64,000 nt of DNA from an uncultured Alphaproteobacteria bacterium. Its GTDB lineage: Bacteria > Pseudomonadota > Alphaproteobacteria > Micavibrionales > Micavibrionaceae. The position numbers and the translations under genes are program-made. The stretch is taken from the NCBI GenBank assembly GCA_937931645.1, contig CALHAR010000008.1, positions 36,212-100,211 of the forward strand, in the 5' to 3' direction. Every line of letters begins with the position of its first letter. The first letter of the stretch is position 1. The notes beneath the pieces are model-generated. The model was not told the origin of the DNA and searched no databases. It saw only the letters and a list, made by a program, of their open reading frames with translations. Positions 1-9,441 of the stretch are shown piece by piece.

Positions 1-577
1 ATTCCACACTGCTTGAGACATCAACCGCGTTAGGGGATAAAAGAGCAAGCGCGTCACCGACATTATCAGGGGTTAATCCTCCTGCCAGCATCCAAGGCTT
101 AGACCCTTGATAGTTTTTCAGAATATTCCAATCGAACGCTGTCCCATTCCCCCCTGGCAGGTCTTCTCCTTTAGCATCAAATAACAACCAATCAGCAACA
201 TTGTCATACGGCTTTATATTCCCTAAATCTTTCTGTGATGAAATGGGCAGAGCCTTCATAACAGGCAGACCAAATTTTTCCTTAACTTCAGTAACGCGCG
301 CGGGCGTTTCATCACCATGTAGTTGAATCATCGTCAATGGCACTTCATTTAAAATACGCGTTAAATAAATATCATCAGGATTAACAAATAATCCAACAAG
401 TTGCACTTTTTCAGGAATGAAATTACTTAAATATTTTGCAACGTCTAATTCTATGTGGCGGGGTGATGGTTCATAAAAAACCAAACCAATAAAATCTGTG
501 CCAGCCTCTATGGCGGCGGTAACAGTTTCTGGTTCCGACAAACCACAAATTTTAACTTTAGTTTTATAAGTGGTCAT
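1..577 (-). CDS. trpF: Phosphoribosylanthranilate isomerase, 3' end cut by window edge
   Basis: Isomerises N-(5-phosphoribosyl)anthranilate in the third step of tryptophan synthesis, as a cytoplasmic TIM barrel. Translating the minus strand from the ATG at 577 gives an uninterrupted frame to the window edge. It carries the KICG motif with the catalytic cysteine near residue 11, LVFYEPSPRHI around 32-42, QLHGDE, a FDAKG segment with the probable catalytic aspartate, LAGGLTPDNV, and VDVSSSVE at the edge. About 192 of the usual 205-215 residues are visible, so only the last few are missing. The ATG overlaps the pyrF stop codon (ATGA), which suggests translational coupling. In related genomes trpB and trpA usually follow. 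Confidence 0.95.
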   Translation of the reverse strand, partial: MTTYKTKVKICGLSEPETVTAAIEAGTDFIGLVFYEPSPRHIELDVAKYLSNFIPEKVQLVGLFVNPDDIYLTRILNEVPLTMIQLHGDETPARVTEVKEKFGLPVMKALPISSQKDLGNIKPYDNVADWLLFDAKGEDLPGGNGTAFDWNILKNYQGSKPWMLAGGLTPDNVGDALALLSPNAVDVSSSVE

Positions 578-1281
578 TTTATTGAATTTAAAATATCTTG
601 TGCGGCCTGTGCGGGGTTATCATTCTGGGTAACTGGCCGACCAATCACCAAATGTGTTGCTCCTGTATTCATCGCTTTGTGTGGGGTCATGACCCGTTTT
701 TGATCGCCTGCATCACTATTTTCTGGACGAATGCCTGGCACCATCAAGATAAACCCATCTCCACATACGTCGCGTATGGCTTCAATTTCATGCGAAGAAC
801 AAACAACACCATCCAGTCCTGCTTCTTGGGTTAGTTTTGCCATTTGCACAACGCGCTCTTTAACGGTTTCTTTATATCCCACTTTACTGATGGCTTGCTC
901 ATCTAAACTGGTTAGGATTGTCACGGCTAATAATTTTGTTTCCGCTGGGCAAGCCTCTTTGGCTTTTTTCATCATCTCTAACCCACCAGCGGCATGAACA
1001 TTTAAAAACGCTGGTTTACATTGCGACGTGATAGAACGAATAGCGCCCGCAACGGTATTAGGAATATCGTGATATTTTAAATCCAAAAATATAGGAATAT
1101 TAGGAAATGATTTTTCAATTTCTAAAACACCTTGTGGGCCAAGCGCGTTGAAAAATTGTAACCCAAGTTTAAGTCCTAAACCTGTTTTAGAAATTTCGGT
1201 GCAGAGTTTTTTGGCGGACTCTAAATCTGGTTTATCAATCGCACAAAATATTATAGGGAGGTTATTGTTTATGTTCGACAT
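574..1281 (-). CDS. pyrF: Orotidine 5'-phosphate decarboxylase
   Basis: Decarboxylates OMP to UMP, the last step of pyrimidine synthesis. The group I signature DLKYHDIPNTV (about residues 67-77) holds the catalytic Lys-Asp pair, and the phosphate-binding GIRPENSDAGDQ and VIGRPVT segments lie near the C-terminus. Length (235 aa) is normal. The ATG at 1281 is preferred. A GTG at 1290 would add three residues. Either start overlaps the end of the upstream lapA-like gene by about 20-30 bases, so the two are probably translated from one transcript. It also overlaps trpF by four bases downstream. Confidence 0.95.
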   Translation of the reverse strand: MSNINNNLPIIFCAIDKPDLESAKKLCTEISKTGLGLKLGLQFFNALGPQGVLEIEKSFPNIPIFLDLKYHDIPNTVAGAIRSITSQCKPAFLNVHAAGGLEMMKKAKEACPAETKLLAVTILTSLDEQAISKVGYKETVKERVVQMAKLTQEAGLDGVVCSSHEIEAIRDVCGDGFILMVPGIRPENSDAGDQKRVMTPHKAMNTGATHLVIGRPVTQNDNPAQAAQDILNSIK

Positions 1282-1618
1282 CAATGACACTCATCGCTTT
1301 TTCTAAATTTTTCTTTTCCAAATCAGACTCTAATTTTTCAATCTTATCTTTTAATTTATCACTATCTTTATTTAAGGTCTTAACCTCTTTCTTCAGAGTG
1401 CGCCTGGCTTTGCGGACATCACTCATGCCAAACCACGCCATAAAGGCACCGAGTAAAAACCCAGCTCCCAAAAAAGACAAGCTGATGAAATATAAGGGGA
1501 ACTCTATGGGATCATGAAGAGGGCTGTAGGTAAGTAAAACGCTCTCAGAATTTGATAGGGCGAATAATACCGCGCCCACGATAAAGGGTAATGCGATAAT
1601 CCATCGAAGAAAAGCCAT
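1262..1618 (-). CDS. LapA-domain (DUF1049) inner membrane protein
   Basis: A 118-residue protein with two hydrophobic segments (about residues 6-23 and 42-64) and then a lysine/glutamate-rich predicted coiled coil (about 70-110) facing the cytoplasm. This is the architecture of lipopolysaccharide assembly protein A (LapA). In enterics LapA works with LapB to tune LPS synthesis through FtsH and LpxC. No lapB lies in this window, so that role is inferred from the family. The position between ihfB and pyrF is the usual one in alphaproteobacteria. Confidence 0.8.
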   Translation of the reverse strand: MAFLRWIIALPFIVGAVLFALSNSESVLLTYSPLHDPIEFPLYFISLSFLGAGFLLGAFMAWFGMSDVRKARRTLKKEVKTLNKDSDKLKDKIEKLESDLEKKNLEKAMSVIDVEHKQ

Positions 1619-1657
1619 GATTTATAATCCGTGAAGCGGGGTTAATCTGTTTAAAGT

Positions 1658-1990
1658 TTATTCAGAAGAAGGGTTATAAAATGCATCTTCTGGTGATTGA
1701 GAGTCATCTTTTTTCTCATTAAGTTTCTCACGTAACGCTTTTCCTGTTTTAAAGAAAGGAAGGCGTTTTGCTTCAACATTCACTGTTTCACCTGTCCGTG
1801 GGTTGCGCCCTGTGCGGGCATCACGGTGTTTAATAGAAAAAGCACCAAAGCCACGAAGCTCAACACGGTCACCATTGGCTAGGGCGTCTGAAATCTCGTT
1901 AAATACGGTTTCGACAATCTTTTCTATATCCCGCAAAAATAAATGCGGGTTACGTTCTGCCAGCTTTTGTATCAGCTCCGATTTGGTCAT
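1658..1990 (-). CDS. ihfB: Integration host factor beta subunit
   Basis: Small DNA-bending protein that pairs with IHF-alpha in the nucleoid. The HU/IHF fold is complete: the N-terminal helices begin [20 protein letters not shown] is intact, and the DNA-inserting arm reads [10 protein letters not shown] charged C-terminal tail (about residues 94-110, [12 protein letters not shown]) extends past the usual 90-95 residues. The gene lies downstream of rpsA on the same strand, separated by the rpsA terminator, so it probably has its own promoter. A plain HU protein is the alternative, but the position next to rpsA favours IHF-beta. Confidence 0.92.
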   Translation of the reverse strand: MTKSELIQKLAERNPHLFLRDIEKIVETVFNEISDALANGDRVELRGFGAFSIKHRDARTGRNPRTGETVNVEAKRLPFFKTGKALREKLNEKKDDSQSPEDAFYNPSSE

Positions 1991-2165
1991 TTTATACTCC
2001 CGCTCTTCTTTTTGACCCTATGGGTCTTTAAAAAGGCATGTCGGTTAAAACAAGTATTAAACTAAATATTACTTAATATAAGTAATGATGCCTCTTTTGC
2101 TGGGTTATCGTCAAGTAAAAGATTCACCAATACACTGAAAATGCAGGGTTTTTTATCTTGGTCAT

Positions 2166-2198
2166 AAAAAAACCGCCTTAACAATAAAGGCGGTTTTT
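2166..2198 (-). terminator. Rho-independent terminator after rpsA
   Basis: On the minus strand an eight-base GC-rich stem (AAGGCGGT/ACCGCCTT type) with a short loop is followed by a run of T. It lies about 30 bases past the rpsA stop. The plus strand also has a T run on its side, so it could work in both directions. Confidence 0.85.
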
Positions 2199-2224
2199 AA
2201 AAATACTTAGTCAGTTAAGGCGTA

Positions 2225-4048
2225 TTAAGCGTCTTTTTCAGAATCGTCTGCCTTTTCTTCAGCTTTCTCAGCTGTCTTCTTGGCAGGCGCCTTTTTAGCC
2301 GCTTTTTTCGCTTTTGGCTTTTCTTCGGCATCATCTGACGCAGAATCAACAGCCTTACTGCTTAACGCTGCACCAAGGATATCACCAAGAGACGCCCCTG
2401 ATTCAGTAGAACCGAAGGTTTCAAGTGCTTGCTTGTCCTCGTCCAACTCACGGGCTTTGATAGATAGGCCAACTTTACGGTTTTTCTGGTCAACAGTGAT
2501 GATTTTCGCATCAACTTTTTCACCAACTGCAAAACGGTCTGTCCGTTGCTCTGAACGCTCTCTTGAAAGGTCAACCTTCTTAATTGTACCTGTAACACCG
2601 TCATTGACAGTTACTTCGACAACCATTGATTTCACTTCAGAAACCGTACAAGTCACAACGGCGCCTCTGGCCATGCCTTTCATTGCTCCTTCAAATGGAT
2701 CGTCAGTCAGCTGTTTAATACCCAGCGCAACACGTTCCTTTTCAGGGTCAACATCAAGGATCTTAACCTTCACTGTATCGCCTTTATTGAAAGCTTTTAA
2801 AGCATCTTCAGTTTGGTCTTCCCATGAAATGTCAGAAATGTGAACCATACCATCAATGTCTGAATCAACAGCTACAAACAGGCCAAATTCAGTAACATTG
2901 TTGATTTCACCTTCGATTTCATCACCGACTTTATGCTTATCAGCAAAGCCAGCCCATGGGTTTTCTTGACATTGTTTAATACCAAGGGAAATACGACGTT
3001 TTTCAACATCAACTTCCAATACCATAATTTCAACTTCTTCCGATGTAGAAATAATTTTTCCAGGGTGAATGTTCTTCTTTGTCCATGACATTTCAGAAAC
3101 GTGAACCAAACCTTCAATACCATCTTCAAGTTCTACAAACGCCCCATAATCTGTGATGTTTGTAACACGGCCTTTAAAGACACCTTTGATTGGGTATTTG
3201 GCAGTAACGCCTTCCCATGGGTCTGTTTCAAGTTGTTTCATACCCAATGAAATACGCTGTGTTTCTTTGTTAAAACGAATGATCTGAACATTAACTGTTT
3301 GACCAACTTGCAGGACTTCTGATGGGTGGTTAACACGTTTCCATGAAATATCGGTGACGTGCAACAATCCGTCTACACCACCAAGGTCGATAAACGCCCC
3401 ATAATCTGTGATGTTTTTAACAATACCTTCAATAACAGACCCTTCTGCAATATTCTGCATCAAGTCTGATTTTGCTTCTTCACGGCTCTCTTCAAGAACG
3501 GCACGACGTGAAACAACTATGTTTCCACGTTGACGGTCCATTTTTAGAATAAGAAACGGTTGTGGTGTTCCCATTAACGGGGTGATGTCACGGATAGGAC
3601 GGATATCAACTTGTGATCCCGGTAAGAACGCAACGGCTCCACCCAAATCAACAGTAAATCCACCCTTAACGCGACCAAAGATAACACCTGTAACGCGCTC
3701 GTTTTTCTTATGAGAGATTTCCATCTCAACCCACGCTTCTTCACGACGGGCTTTTTCACGAGAAAGAACGGTCTCGCCATTTTTGTCTTCCATACGGTCA
3801 ACAAAAACATCAACTTCGTCACCAACGCGAATTTCGTTATCCTGTCCAGGAACGGTAAATTCTCTAAGAGAAATTCTTCCTTCAGATTTGAGGCCAACAT
3901 CAACGATGACGGCATCACTTTGTACTTCGATAATTCTACCTTTAACAACCGAGCCTTGTTGGGCTTGGTGCTCCATGGAACTCTCTAGGAGAGCGGCAAA
4001 TTCCTTGGATTCTACTCTGTCTTGTATAGTTTTAGCTGCTTGAGCCAT
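2225..4048 (-). CDS. rpsA: 30S ribosomal protein S1
   Basis: Ribosomal RNA-binding protein that brings structured mRNAs to the 30S subunit. The 607-residue product has six S1 (OB-fold) repeats. The N-terminal ones bind the ribosome. The central ones show the repeated pattern ITDYGAFVDLGG...GLLHVTDISW (starting around residues 212, 297 and 385). The last 50 or so residues are a low-complexity Lys/Ala/Glu tail (KKAAKKAPAKK), longer than in E. coli S1 (557 aa) but common in alphaproteobacteria. It follows cmk, as in many proteobacteria, and is closed by the hairpin at 2166-2198. Confidence 0.97.
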   Translation of the reverse strand: MAQAAKTIQDRVESKEFAALLESSMEHQAQQGSVVKGRIIEVQSDAVIVDVGLKSEGRISLREFTVPGQDNEIRVGDEVDVFVDRMEDKNGETVLSREKARREEAWVEMEISHKKNERVTGVIFGRVKGGFTVDLGGAVAFLPGSQVDIRPIRDITPLMGTPQPFLILKMDRQRGNIVVSRRAVLEESREEAKSDLMQNIAEGSVIEGIVKNITDYGAFIDLGGVDGLLHVTDISWKRVNHPSEVLQVGQTVNVQIIRFNKETQRISLGMKQLETDPWEGVTAKYPIKGVFKGRVTNITDYGAFVELEDGIEGLVHVSEMSWTKKNIHPGKIISTSEEVEIMVLEVDVEKRRISLGIKQCQENPWAGFADKHKVGDEIEGEINNVTEFGLFVAVDSDIDGMVHISDISWEDQTEDALKAFNKGDTVKVKILDVDPEKERVALGIKQLTDDPFEGAMKGMARGAVVTCTVSEVKSMVVEVTVNDGVTGTIKKVDLSRERSEQRTDRFAVGEKVDAKIITVDQKNRKVGLSIKARELDEDKQALETFGSTESGASLGDILGAALSSKAVDSASDDAEEKPKAKKAAKKAPAKKTAEKAEEKADDSEKDA

Positions 4049-4196
4049 AATAGTACCTATTTCTAACCTCGTTATCCGTTTAAACGCGATAAGTCGATTA
4101 GCTTTCTTTTAGTTAAAATAATGAAAAGATGACAACGTTTTCCGGCTTTCGCCCGCGACATAGATTCATTTTTTAGAGTTGGCGGAGATGTTAATT

Positions 4197-4847
4197 TTAA
4201 GAACGGTCTTTGATGATTTTTGTGGCTGTGTCTAATACCTCCTGTGGAGTCATATCAGACGTATCAATCACATGACAATCATGGTCGGGTTTCAAATGCT
4301 CATTGAGTCTTATTGAATCCCGTAAATCCCGTTCTCGCATTTCTGCCAAAACTGTGGATTGTTTAGCCTCTATACCGCGTGATTGCAACTCTAAAGTGCG
4401 CCGCTCCGCCCTTTTTTCGATACTGGCCGTAATGAAAAACTTAATATCTGCCTCGGGGCAGATGACGGTTCCAATATCCCGCCCGTCTAAAACAGCCCCT
4501 TTTTTTGCGCTTTTGGCAAAATTACGCTGAAAATCATCTAAATTACGCCTAATTTGCGGTATTTGCGCGACTATTGACGCCATATCGCCAATTTTATCGT
4601 TCCTAAGGGTGCTATCATCGTATTTTTCGTGTAAATTTTGGCTTAAATCTGCTGAAACGGTAGTAATTTTGTCTATTTCTTCTGGTTTTATATCATTTTC
4701 AATGCATTTTAGGGCAACACGGCGATAAAGTGCGCCTGTATCAAGAAAGTCATAGCCAAATTGCGCCGCTAAGGTACGCGCCAATGATCCCTTACCGCTC
4801 GCGGCGGGGCCATCTATTGCTATCACTATTTTTTGCGTGTCAGTCAT
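4197..4847 (-). CDS. cmk: Cytidylate kinase
   Basis: Phosphorylates CMP and dCMP with ATP. The P-loop GPAASGKGS sits at about residues 13-21, and DTGALYRRVA and the LDGRDIGTVICPEA segment, which binds the nucleoside, are intact. Length (216 aa) is typical. The start overlaps the end of aroA by eight bases, so the two genes are co-transcribed and probably coupled. A gap of about 150 bases separates cmk from rpsA and could hold an rpsA promoter or leader. Confidence 0.96.
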   Translation of the reverse strand: MTDTQKIVIAIDGPAASGKGSLARTLAAQFGYDFLDTGALYRRVALKCIENDIKPEEIDKITTVSADLSQNLHEKYDDSTLRNDKIGDMASIVAQIPQIRRNLDDFQRNFAKSAKKGAVLDGRDIGTVICPEADIKFFITASIEKRAERRTLELQSRGIEAKQSTVLAEMRERDLRDSIRLNEHLKPDHDCHVIDTSDMTPQEVLDTATKIIKDRS

Positions 4848-6171
4848 TCTTAGCCATCATGTTCCCGCCTAGCTCCTTCATCAAATCAATGAAGTTTGGA
4901 AAGCTGGTTTTTATAGGGGCGACGTCATCAATCGTCACAGGGTCAGATGTTACCATACCCAACACTAGAAAACTCATCGCTATACGGTGGTCAAGTGCGG
5001 TTTTAATTTCTGCGCCACCTTTGGGGGCGTTACCTGTACCATGGATAGTGAGGCTATCCTCACCCATTTCTAAATCTACACCGCAGGCTTTCAACCCTTG
5101 GTACATCATAAGTAATCTATCGCTTTCTTTAACGCGTAGTTCTTCCAATCCTGTCATGGTTGTTGTGCCCTCGGCGCAGGTGGCGGCAACGGCGAGAATA
5201 GGAAATTCATCAATCATGCTTGGTACGCGTGAGGCAGGAACATCAATAGCTTTTAAGACACCAGATCCTTTTACAATTAAATCTGCTACTTGTTCGCCAG
5301 ATTCTATGCGCTCATTTTTAAATTCAATGTCTGCGCCCATTTCAATAAATGTTGTGTAAATTCCATTACGGCGGTCATTCATCAGAATATTTTTCATCTC
5401 AATGTGCGACCCTTCGCAGATAAGCGCCGCGACGGTCGGGAAGGCGGCAGAACTCGGGTCGCTTGGCACATGTACTGTCGTGCCTTTTAGATCAACTTGC
5501 CCCGTTACGGTGACGCGTTGTGCGCCGTCTTGCAGGTCTTCAACCTCAACAGGAACACCAAAGGCACGCAGCATGTTTTCGGTATGGTCACGTGTTGGGG
5601 TTGTTTCAATGACGGATGTTTTCCCCATAGCCGATAGGCCGGCAAGCATAACACAAGATTTTACCTGCGCGGAGGCAACGGGCAATTTATATTCAATAGG
5701 TAAGGTGCTTTCAGGTCCCGTGATTGTTAGTGGCAATTTTCCACCGTCCTGCGCTTTAATTTTTGCGCCCATTTGTTCAAGGGGTTTAATAACGCGTCCC
5801 ATTGGACGTTTATTGAGTGAGGCATCGCCGCTAAACGTCGCGGTGATATTGTGTCCACCAACTAAGCCCATCAACAGTCGCGTTGATGTCCCGCTATTAC
5901 CCATCTCTAAAACATCATCAGGCTCTTGCAGGCCACCAATACCAACACCGTGACAACGCCAAATACCGTCTTCACCACATTGTATATCCGCGCCCATGGC
6001 GCGCATTGCGTCGGCTGTATTGATGACATCTTCACCCTCTAAAAGACCATGAATAACGGTTTCGCCAATGGCTATACCTCCAAACATTAGGGAACGGTGA
6101 GAGATAGATTTATCCCCTGGAATAACAGGTGACCCTTTTAAGGCACGGGCTTTATAGGAAGAGAATTTCAT
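4840..6171 (-). CDS. aroA: 3-phosphoshikimate 1-carboxyvinyltransferase (EPSP synthase)
   Basis: Transfers enolpyruvate from PEP to shikimate 3-phosphate on the route to chorismate and aromatic amino acids. Diagnostic segments are GDKSISHRSLMF near residue 19 (PEP and phosphate binding), GNSGTSTRLLMG near 92, SAQVKSCVMLAGL near 168, DEFPILAVAA near 325 and LDHRIAMSF near 400. The length of 443 residues matches the family. It is the first gene visible in the aroA-cmk-rpsA-ihfB run. Confidence 0.97.
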   Translation of the reverse strand: MKFSSYKARALKGSPVIPGDKSISHRSLMFGGIAIGETVIHGLLEGEDVINTADAMRAMGADIQCGEDGIWRCHGVGIGGLQEPDDVLEMGNSGTSTRLLMGLVGGHNITATFSGDASLNKRPMGRVIKPLEQMGAKIKAQDGGKLPLTITGPESTLPIEYKLPVASAQVKSCVMLAGLSAMGKTSVIETTPTRDHTENMLRAFGVPVEVEDLQDGAQRVTVTGQVDLKGTTVHVPSDPSSAAFPTVAALICEGSHIEMKNILMNDRRNGIYTTFIEMGADIEFKNERIESGEQVADLIVKGSGVLKAIDVPASRVPSMIDEFPILAVAATCAEGTTTMTGLEELRVKESDRLLMMYQGLKACGVDLEMGEDSLTIHGTGNAPKGGAEIKTALDHRIAMSFLVLGMVTSDPVTIDDVAPIKTSFPNFIDLMKELGGNMMAKND

Positions 6172-6213
6172 AAGGATTTTATAGGCGTTTGGTCTTTTGA
6201 CTGCAAGAAAAGA

Positions 6214-8406
6214 TTAGGAATTAAAACTATCCAGATTGCCACTATAATCATCGACAAACTTTTGGAACTCTTCTTTTGGAACCGCTTTAGAATAACGAAA
6301 TCCTTGAACTTCATCACAGCCATGCTCTATTAAGAATTTTTCATGATCCTTTGTTTCCACACCTTCGGCAATCACTTGTAAATTCAATGAATGCCCTAAA
6401 CTAATAATTGTTCTGGTGATGGCCGCATCATCTGCATTATTCAGCGCATTACGGATAAAGGATTGATCAATTTTTAAACGGTCAATATTAAACTGACGTA
6501 GGTAGGATAGGGAAGAATACCCTGTTCCAAAATCATCAATGGCTAACTCTACGCCTAACTTATGAAGCTTGTTTAATGTTTCAACAGCAATGGAAATATC
6601 GTCCATAAAGATACTCTCAGTTACTTCTAATTCTAACAATTCTGGTTTAACGCCTGTCTCTTTTAAAGTCTTTGCCGTATAAGCCACCAAATCACTTTGG
6701 TAGAACTGTGCGCCAGATACATTAACCGCAATACGGATATTTTTTCCTTGCTCATGCCAAGTTTTTGCAGTGGTACAGGCTTCTTTCAAAACCCATTCGC
6801 CAATAGGAACAATCAAACCAGATTGTTCGGCAATAGGGATAAACTCTGCTGGAGATATAAAGGCACCGCCTTCTTTGCTGTTATCTTTTTTCCACCAACG
6901 GATAAGGGCTTCTGCACCGATAATTTTACCACTCTTCAAATCAAACTGCGGTTGGTAGAATATTGTTAAATCTTCATTTTCTAGCGCATCTCTTAAATCT
7001 CTTAGAAGCTGGAAGCGTTGCTGAACGGCACGGTCAAAATCTTCTGAATATTCACGGATACGGTCACGCCCTTCTTCTTTTGCACGGTTAAGGGCAATGT
7101 CGGCATGTTTTAAAACAGTGTTCGGGTCGGTACCATCTTTTGGGTAAGTCGCCACCCCAATAGATGTCCTAATCTGGAAAGATTCATTATAAACTTTAAA
7201 ATGCTCACCGTTTATAATTTTTGCTACTTTTGCTCCAACATCACGCGCAGTTTTTAAATCGCTATTTAAAGGCATTGTAACGGCAAACTCGTCGGCATCA
7301 ACACGGGCAACTACGGCATCTTCAGGTAAGTTACTACGCAGGCGTTTGGCGACACCGCGTAAAATGGCATCACCGACGCTATGCCCCATTGAATCGTTAA
7401 TATCTTTAAAGTGATCTAAATCTAGCGTAACAACAGCAAACTCTTTGTTACTTTTATTGTCACTTGTAAAAGCCTGCTCTGTTAGCTTTTGAGTAAATAA
7501 TATTCTATTTGGCAATCCCGTTAATTGATCAAAATAAGCAAGTTTATGAATTTTATCTTCCGCCGCAGAGCGCACTTGCTGCATGTTCTCTGCATTTTGT
7601 TTTATCAGGCTTTGCGCCATTGTAATGGCACTACCAATTTCATCGCTGGCATTAAAAGGACTTTTAGGAATTTTTGGGTTCTCAGGGTTTTGTTGCGCTA
7701 AGATTAAGTTATCACGCATAAATAATATAGGCTCTAATAACCAATGCCCTAATGCAATCATTAAAACAGTTGTGACAAACAAAGACAGCAATAGCATGAT
7801 GGTTATTGTTTCAATAACATAGTTTATAACCAGATTACTGACTTTTTCAGAATTTAATCTTGCAACAATAATATAAGATCTTCTTAAATCATCGGGTCTA
7901 AAAATAACCTCATAAGACGCGCCATCGCCTGAACGGTATGTTTTTGCAAGGCTATCTTCATTTGTGATGCTTATGGTAGACGGTTCGCCATAATGCCCCA
8001 GCAAAAGATAATCCATTGAATAAACGGTTATACCATTCACAATAGTTGTGGTTATGATGTTACGGGCTTTATTATCAGATATAGGAGATTGTAAAAAACC
8101 AACATTATTTTCAATGACAGGCGCAATAGCGGAGCGTGCAACTTCTTTAATGTCACTTAAGAGTTTGGTTTCTTCTTGCCGGATTGTTAAAGTCAGTATA
8201 GCGACTTGAACCGTCAGAATGGTTAAAAACACAACAGCCGCAATACGCCAACTGAGGCGGCTTTTCCAGATATGTGATGAAGACTTATTTAAAGAGCTCA
8301 GCAAGCTTTTACCATTCAAAGCAGCCTCTTGGTTCTCAACAGGCTTCATGATGTCCAACCTATCGATGGAAGCGATATCTGGCGATATATTCTTTTTTGC
8401 AAACAA
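6214..8406 (-). CDS. Membrane sensor with degenerate GGDEF and intact EAL domains (probable c-di-GMP phosphodiesterase)
   Basis: The 730-residue protein has a transmembrane segment at about 52-75, a periplasmic region of about 120 residues, a second membrane segment near 198-222, then a GGDEF domain (about 285-455) and an EAL domain (about 465-720). The cyclase signature reads VDADEF instead of GGDEF, so this half probably lacks cyclase activity, although it may still bind GTP. The EAL half looks intact: EALIRW, DDFGTGYSSLSYL and VIAEGVET are present with the metal-binding acidic residues. Inference: it hydrolyses cyclic di-GMP in response to a periplasmic signal and so affects motility or attachment. 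It stands alone, with about 200 AT-rich bases between it and hisI. Confidence 0.9.
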   Translation of the reverse strand: MFAKKNISPDIASIDRLDIMKPVENQEAALNGKSLLSSLNKSSSHIWKSRLSWRIAAVVFLTILTVQVAILTLTIRQEETKLLSDIKEVARSAIAPVIENNVGFLQSPISDNKARNIITTTIVNGITVYSMDYLLLGHYGEPSTISITNEDSLAKTYRSGDGASYEVIFRPDDLRRSYIIVARLNSEKVSNLVINYVIETITIMLLLSLFVTTVLMIALGHWLLEPILFMRDNLILAQQNPENPKIPKSPFNASDEIGSAITMAQSLIKQNAENMQQVRSAAEDKIHKLAYFDQLTGLPNRILFTQKLTEQAFTSDNKSNKEFAVVTLDLDHFKDINDSMGHSVGDAILRGVAKRLRSNLPEDAVVARVDADEFAVTMPLNSDLKTARDVGAKVAKIINGEHFKVYNESFQIRTSIGVATYPKDGTDPNTVLKHADIALNRAKEEGRDRIREYSEDFDRAVQQRFQLLRDLRDALENEDLTIFYQPQFDLKSGKIIGAEALIRWWKKDNSKEGGAFISPAEFIPIAEQSGLIVPIGEWVLKEACTTAKTWHEQGKNIRIAVNVSGAQFYQSDLVAYTAKTLKETGVKPELLELEVTESIFMDDISIAVETLNKLHKLGVELAIDDFGTGYSSLSYLRQFNIDRLKIDQSFIRNALNNADDAAITRTIISLGHSLNLQVIAEGVETKDHEKFLIEHGCDEVQGFRYSKAVPKEEFQKFVDDYSGNLDSFNS

Positions 8407-8605
8407 TTATTTCCCCGATTATTGTGCATTAATTTATTTAGGATTTTAAGATCCAGTCAAAAATTTACTCTTTATCTTAATCGAAAACAGTTAATAAGGT
8501 GTTTAATTCAAATGTCGAAGTGACGATAAAGACTATAGCTTGATTTGCTAAAATATTGAAATAAAAAGATTTTTAACATAAAATAGAATTTAAATAAAAT
8601 TTTAT

Positions 8606-8980
8606 CTATTTAGAAATAGGATCTACAAAAATAAGCTTATCTTGTGATTCTACCATGCGGTAAAAGCAACTCTTCCGCCCTGTGTGACAGGCACCTGACC
8701 CTTTTTGGTCAATAAGCATGACGATAGCATCTTGATCGCAATCAATACGTATTTCTTGAACATGCTGCGTTGCACCGCTTGTCGCTCCTTTATGCCATAG
8801 CTCTTGTCGAGACCTACTCCAGTAATGTGCTTGTCCTGTTTCTAAAGTTTTATCAAAGGCCTCTTTATTCATCCATGCCAACATAAGGACTTCTTTTGTT
8901 GTGGAATCTTGGGCGATAGCGGCAATTAAGCCGGTCTCATCAAATTTTATATTCAGGGTGTCTGTTTCATCGTGTGACAT
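8606..8980 (-). CDS. hisI: Phosphoribosyl-AMP cyclohydrolase
   Basis: Opens the adenine ring of phosphoribosyl-AMP in the third step of histidine synthesis. The zinc and magnesium motifs [10 protein letters not shown] (about residue 75) and [13 protein letters not shown] (about 95) are complete. At 124 aa it is the single-domain form, so the HisE pyrophosphohydrolase would be a separate gene. None lies nearby, and the gene stands apart from any his operon here. Confidence 0.95.
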   Translation of the reverse strand: MSHDETDTLNIKFDETGLIAAIAQDSTTKEVLMLAWMNKEAFDKTLETGQAHYWSRSRQELWHKGATSGATQHVQEIRIDCDQDAIVMLIDQKGSGACHTGRKSCFYRMVESQDKLIFVDPISK

Positions 8981-9007
8981 TTTTTTTAATCCTTATTTCC
9001 TTTTTTT

Positions 9008-9441
9008 AGAGCAAGGGTAATATCTTTATCTAATTTTGCCATATCATACCCCCTTCTACCTTCGCTTGCGAAGGGTAGAATCTTAAAAAATTAGATTGGG
9101 GGTTTGTTTGTTAGTTTTATCTTTATTTAACTTTTAAGAGCAAGGGTAATATCTTTATCTAATTTCGCCATATCATACTCCCTTCTACCTTCGCTTGCGA
9201 AGAGTAGAATCTTAAAAAATTAGATTGGGGGTTTGCTTTTATAGTTTTATCTTTATTTAACTTTTAAGAGCAAGGGTAATATCTTTATCTAATTTTGCTA
9301 TATCATACCCCCTTCTACCTTCGCTTGCGAAGGGTAGAATCTTAAAAAATTAGATTGGGGGTTTGTTTGTTAGTTTTATCTTTATTTAACTTTTAAGAGC
9401 AAGGGTAATATCTTTATCTAATTTTGCCATATCATACCCCC
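9008..9441. repeat. Tandem direct repeat, 129-130 bp unit, three copies plus a partial fourth
   Basis: The same block begins at 9008, 9137, 9267 and 9396, giving periods of 129, 130 and 129. The copies differ by only a few bases. The rightmost, partial copy is the real 3' end of the DUF2726 gene (about its last 18 codons and stop). Each extra copy therefore repeats that coding tail followed by intergenic sequence that contains an imperfect hairpin (TTCTACC-TTCGC...GCGAAGGGTAGAA). This block fills the gap of about 400 bases between hisI and the DUF2726 gene, and no other gene is seen there. Confidence 0.93.

Noticed and set aside
2280..2843. Long reading frame opposite rpsA
   Set aside because: It is antisense to a certain ribosomal protein gene, is Ser/Thr-rich as expected of a shadow frame, and has no ribosome-binding site.
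9008..9441. The repeats between hisI and DUF2726 as a CRISPR array
   Set aside because: The whole 129-130 bp unit repeats with almost no difference between copies; there are no unique spacers, and the unit includes coding sequence.
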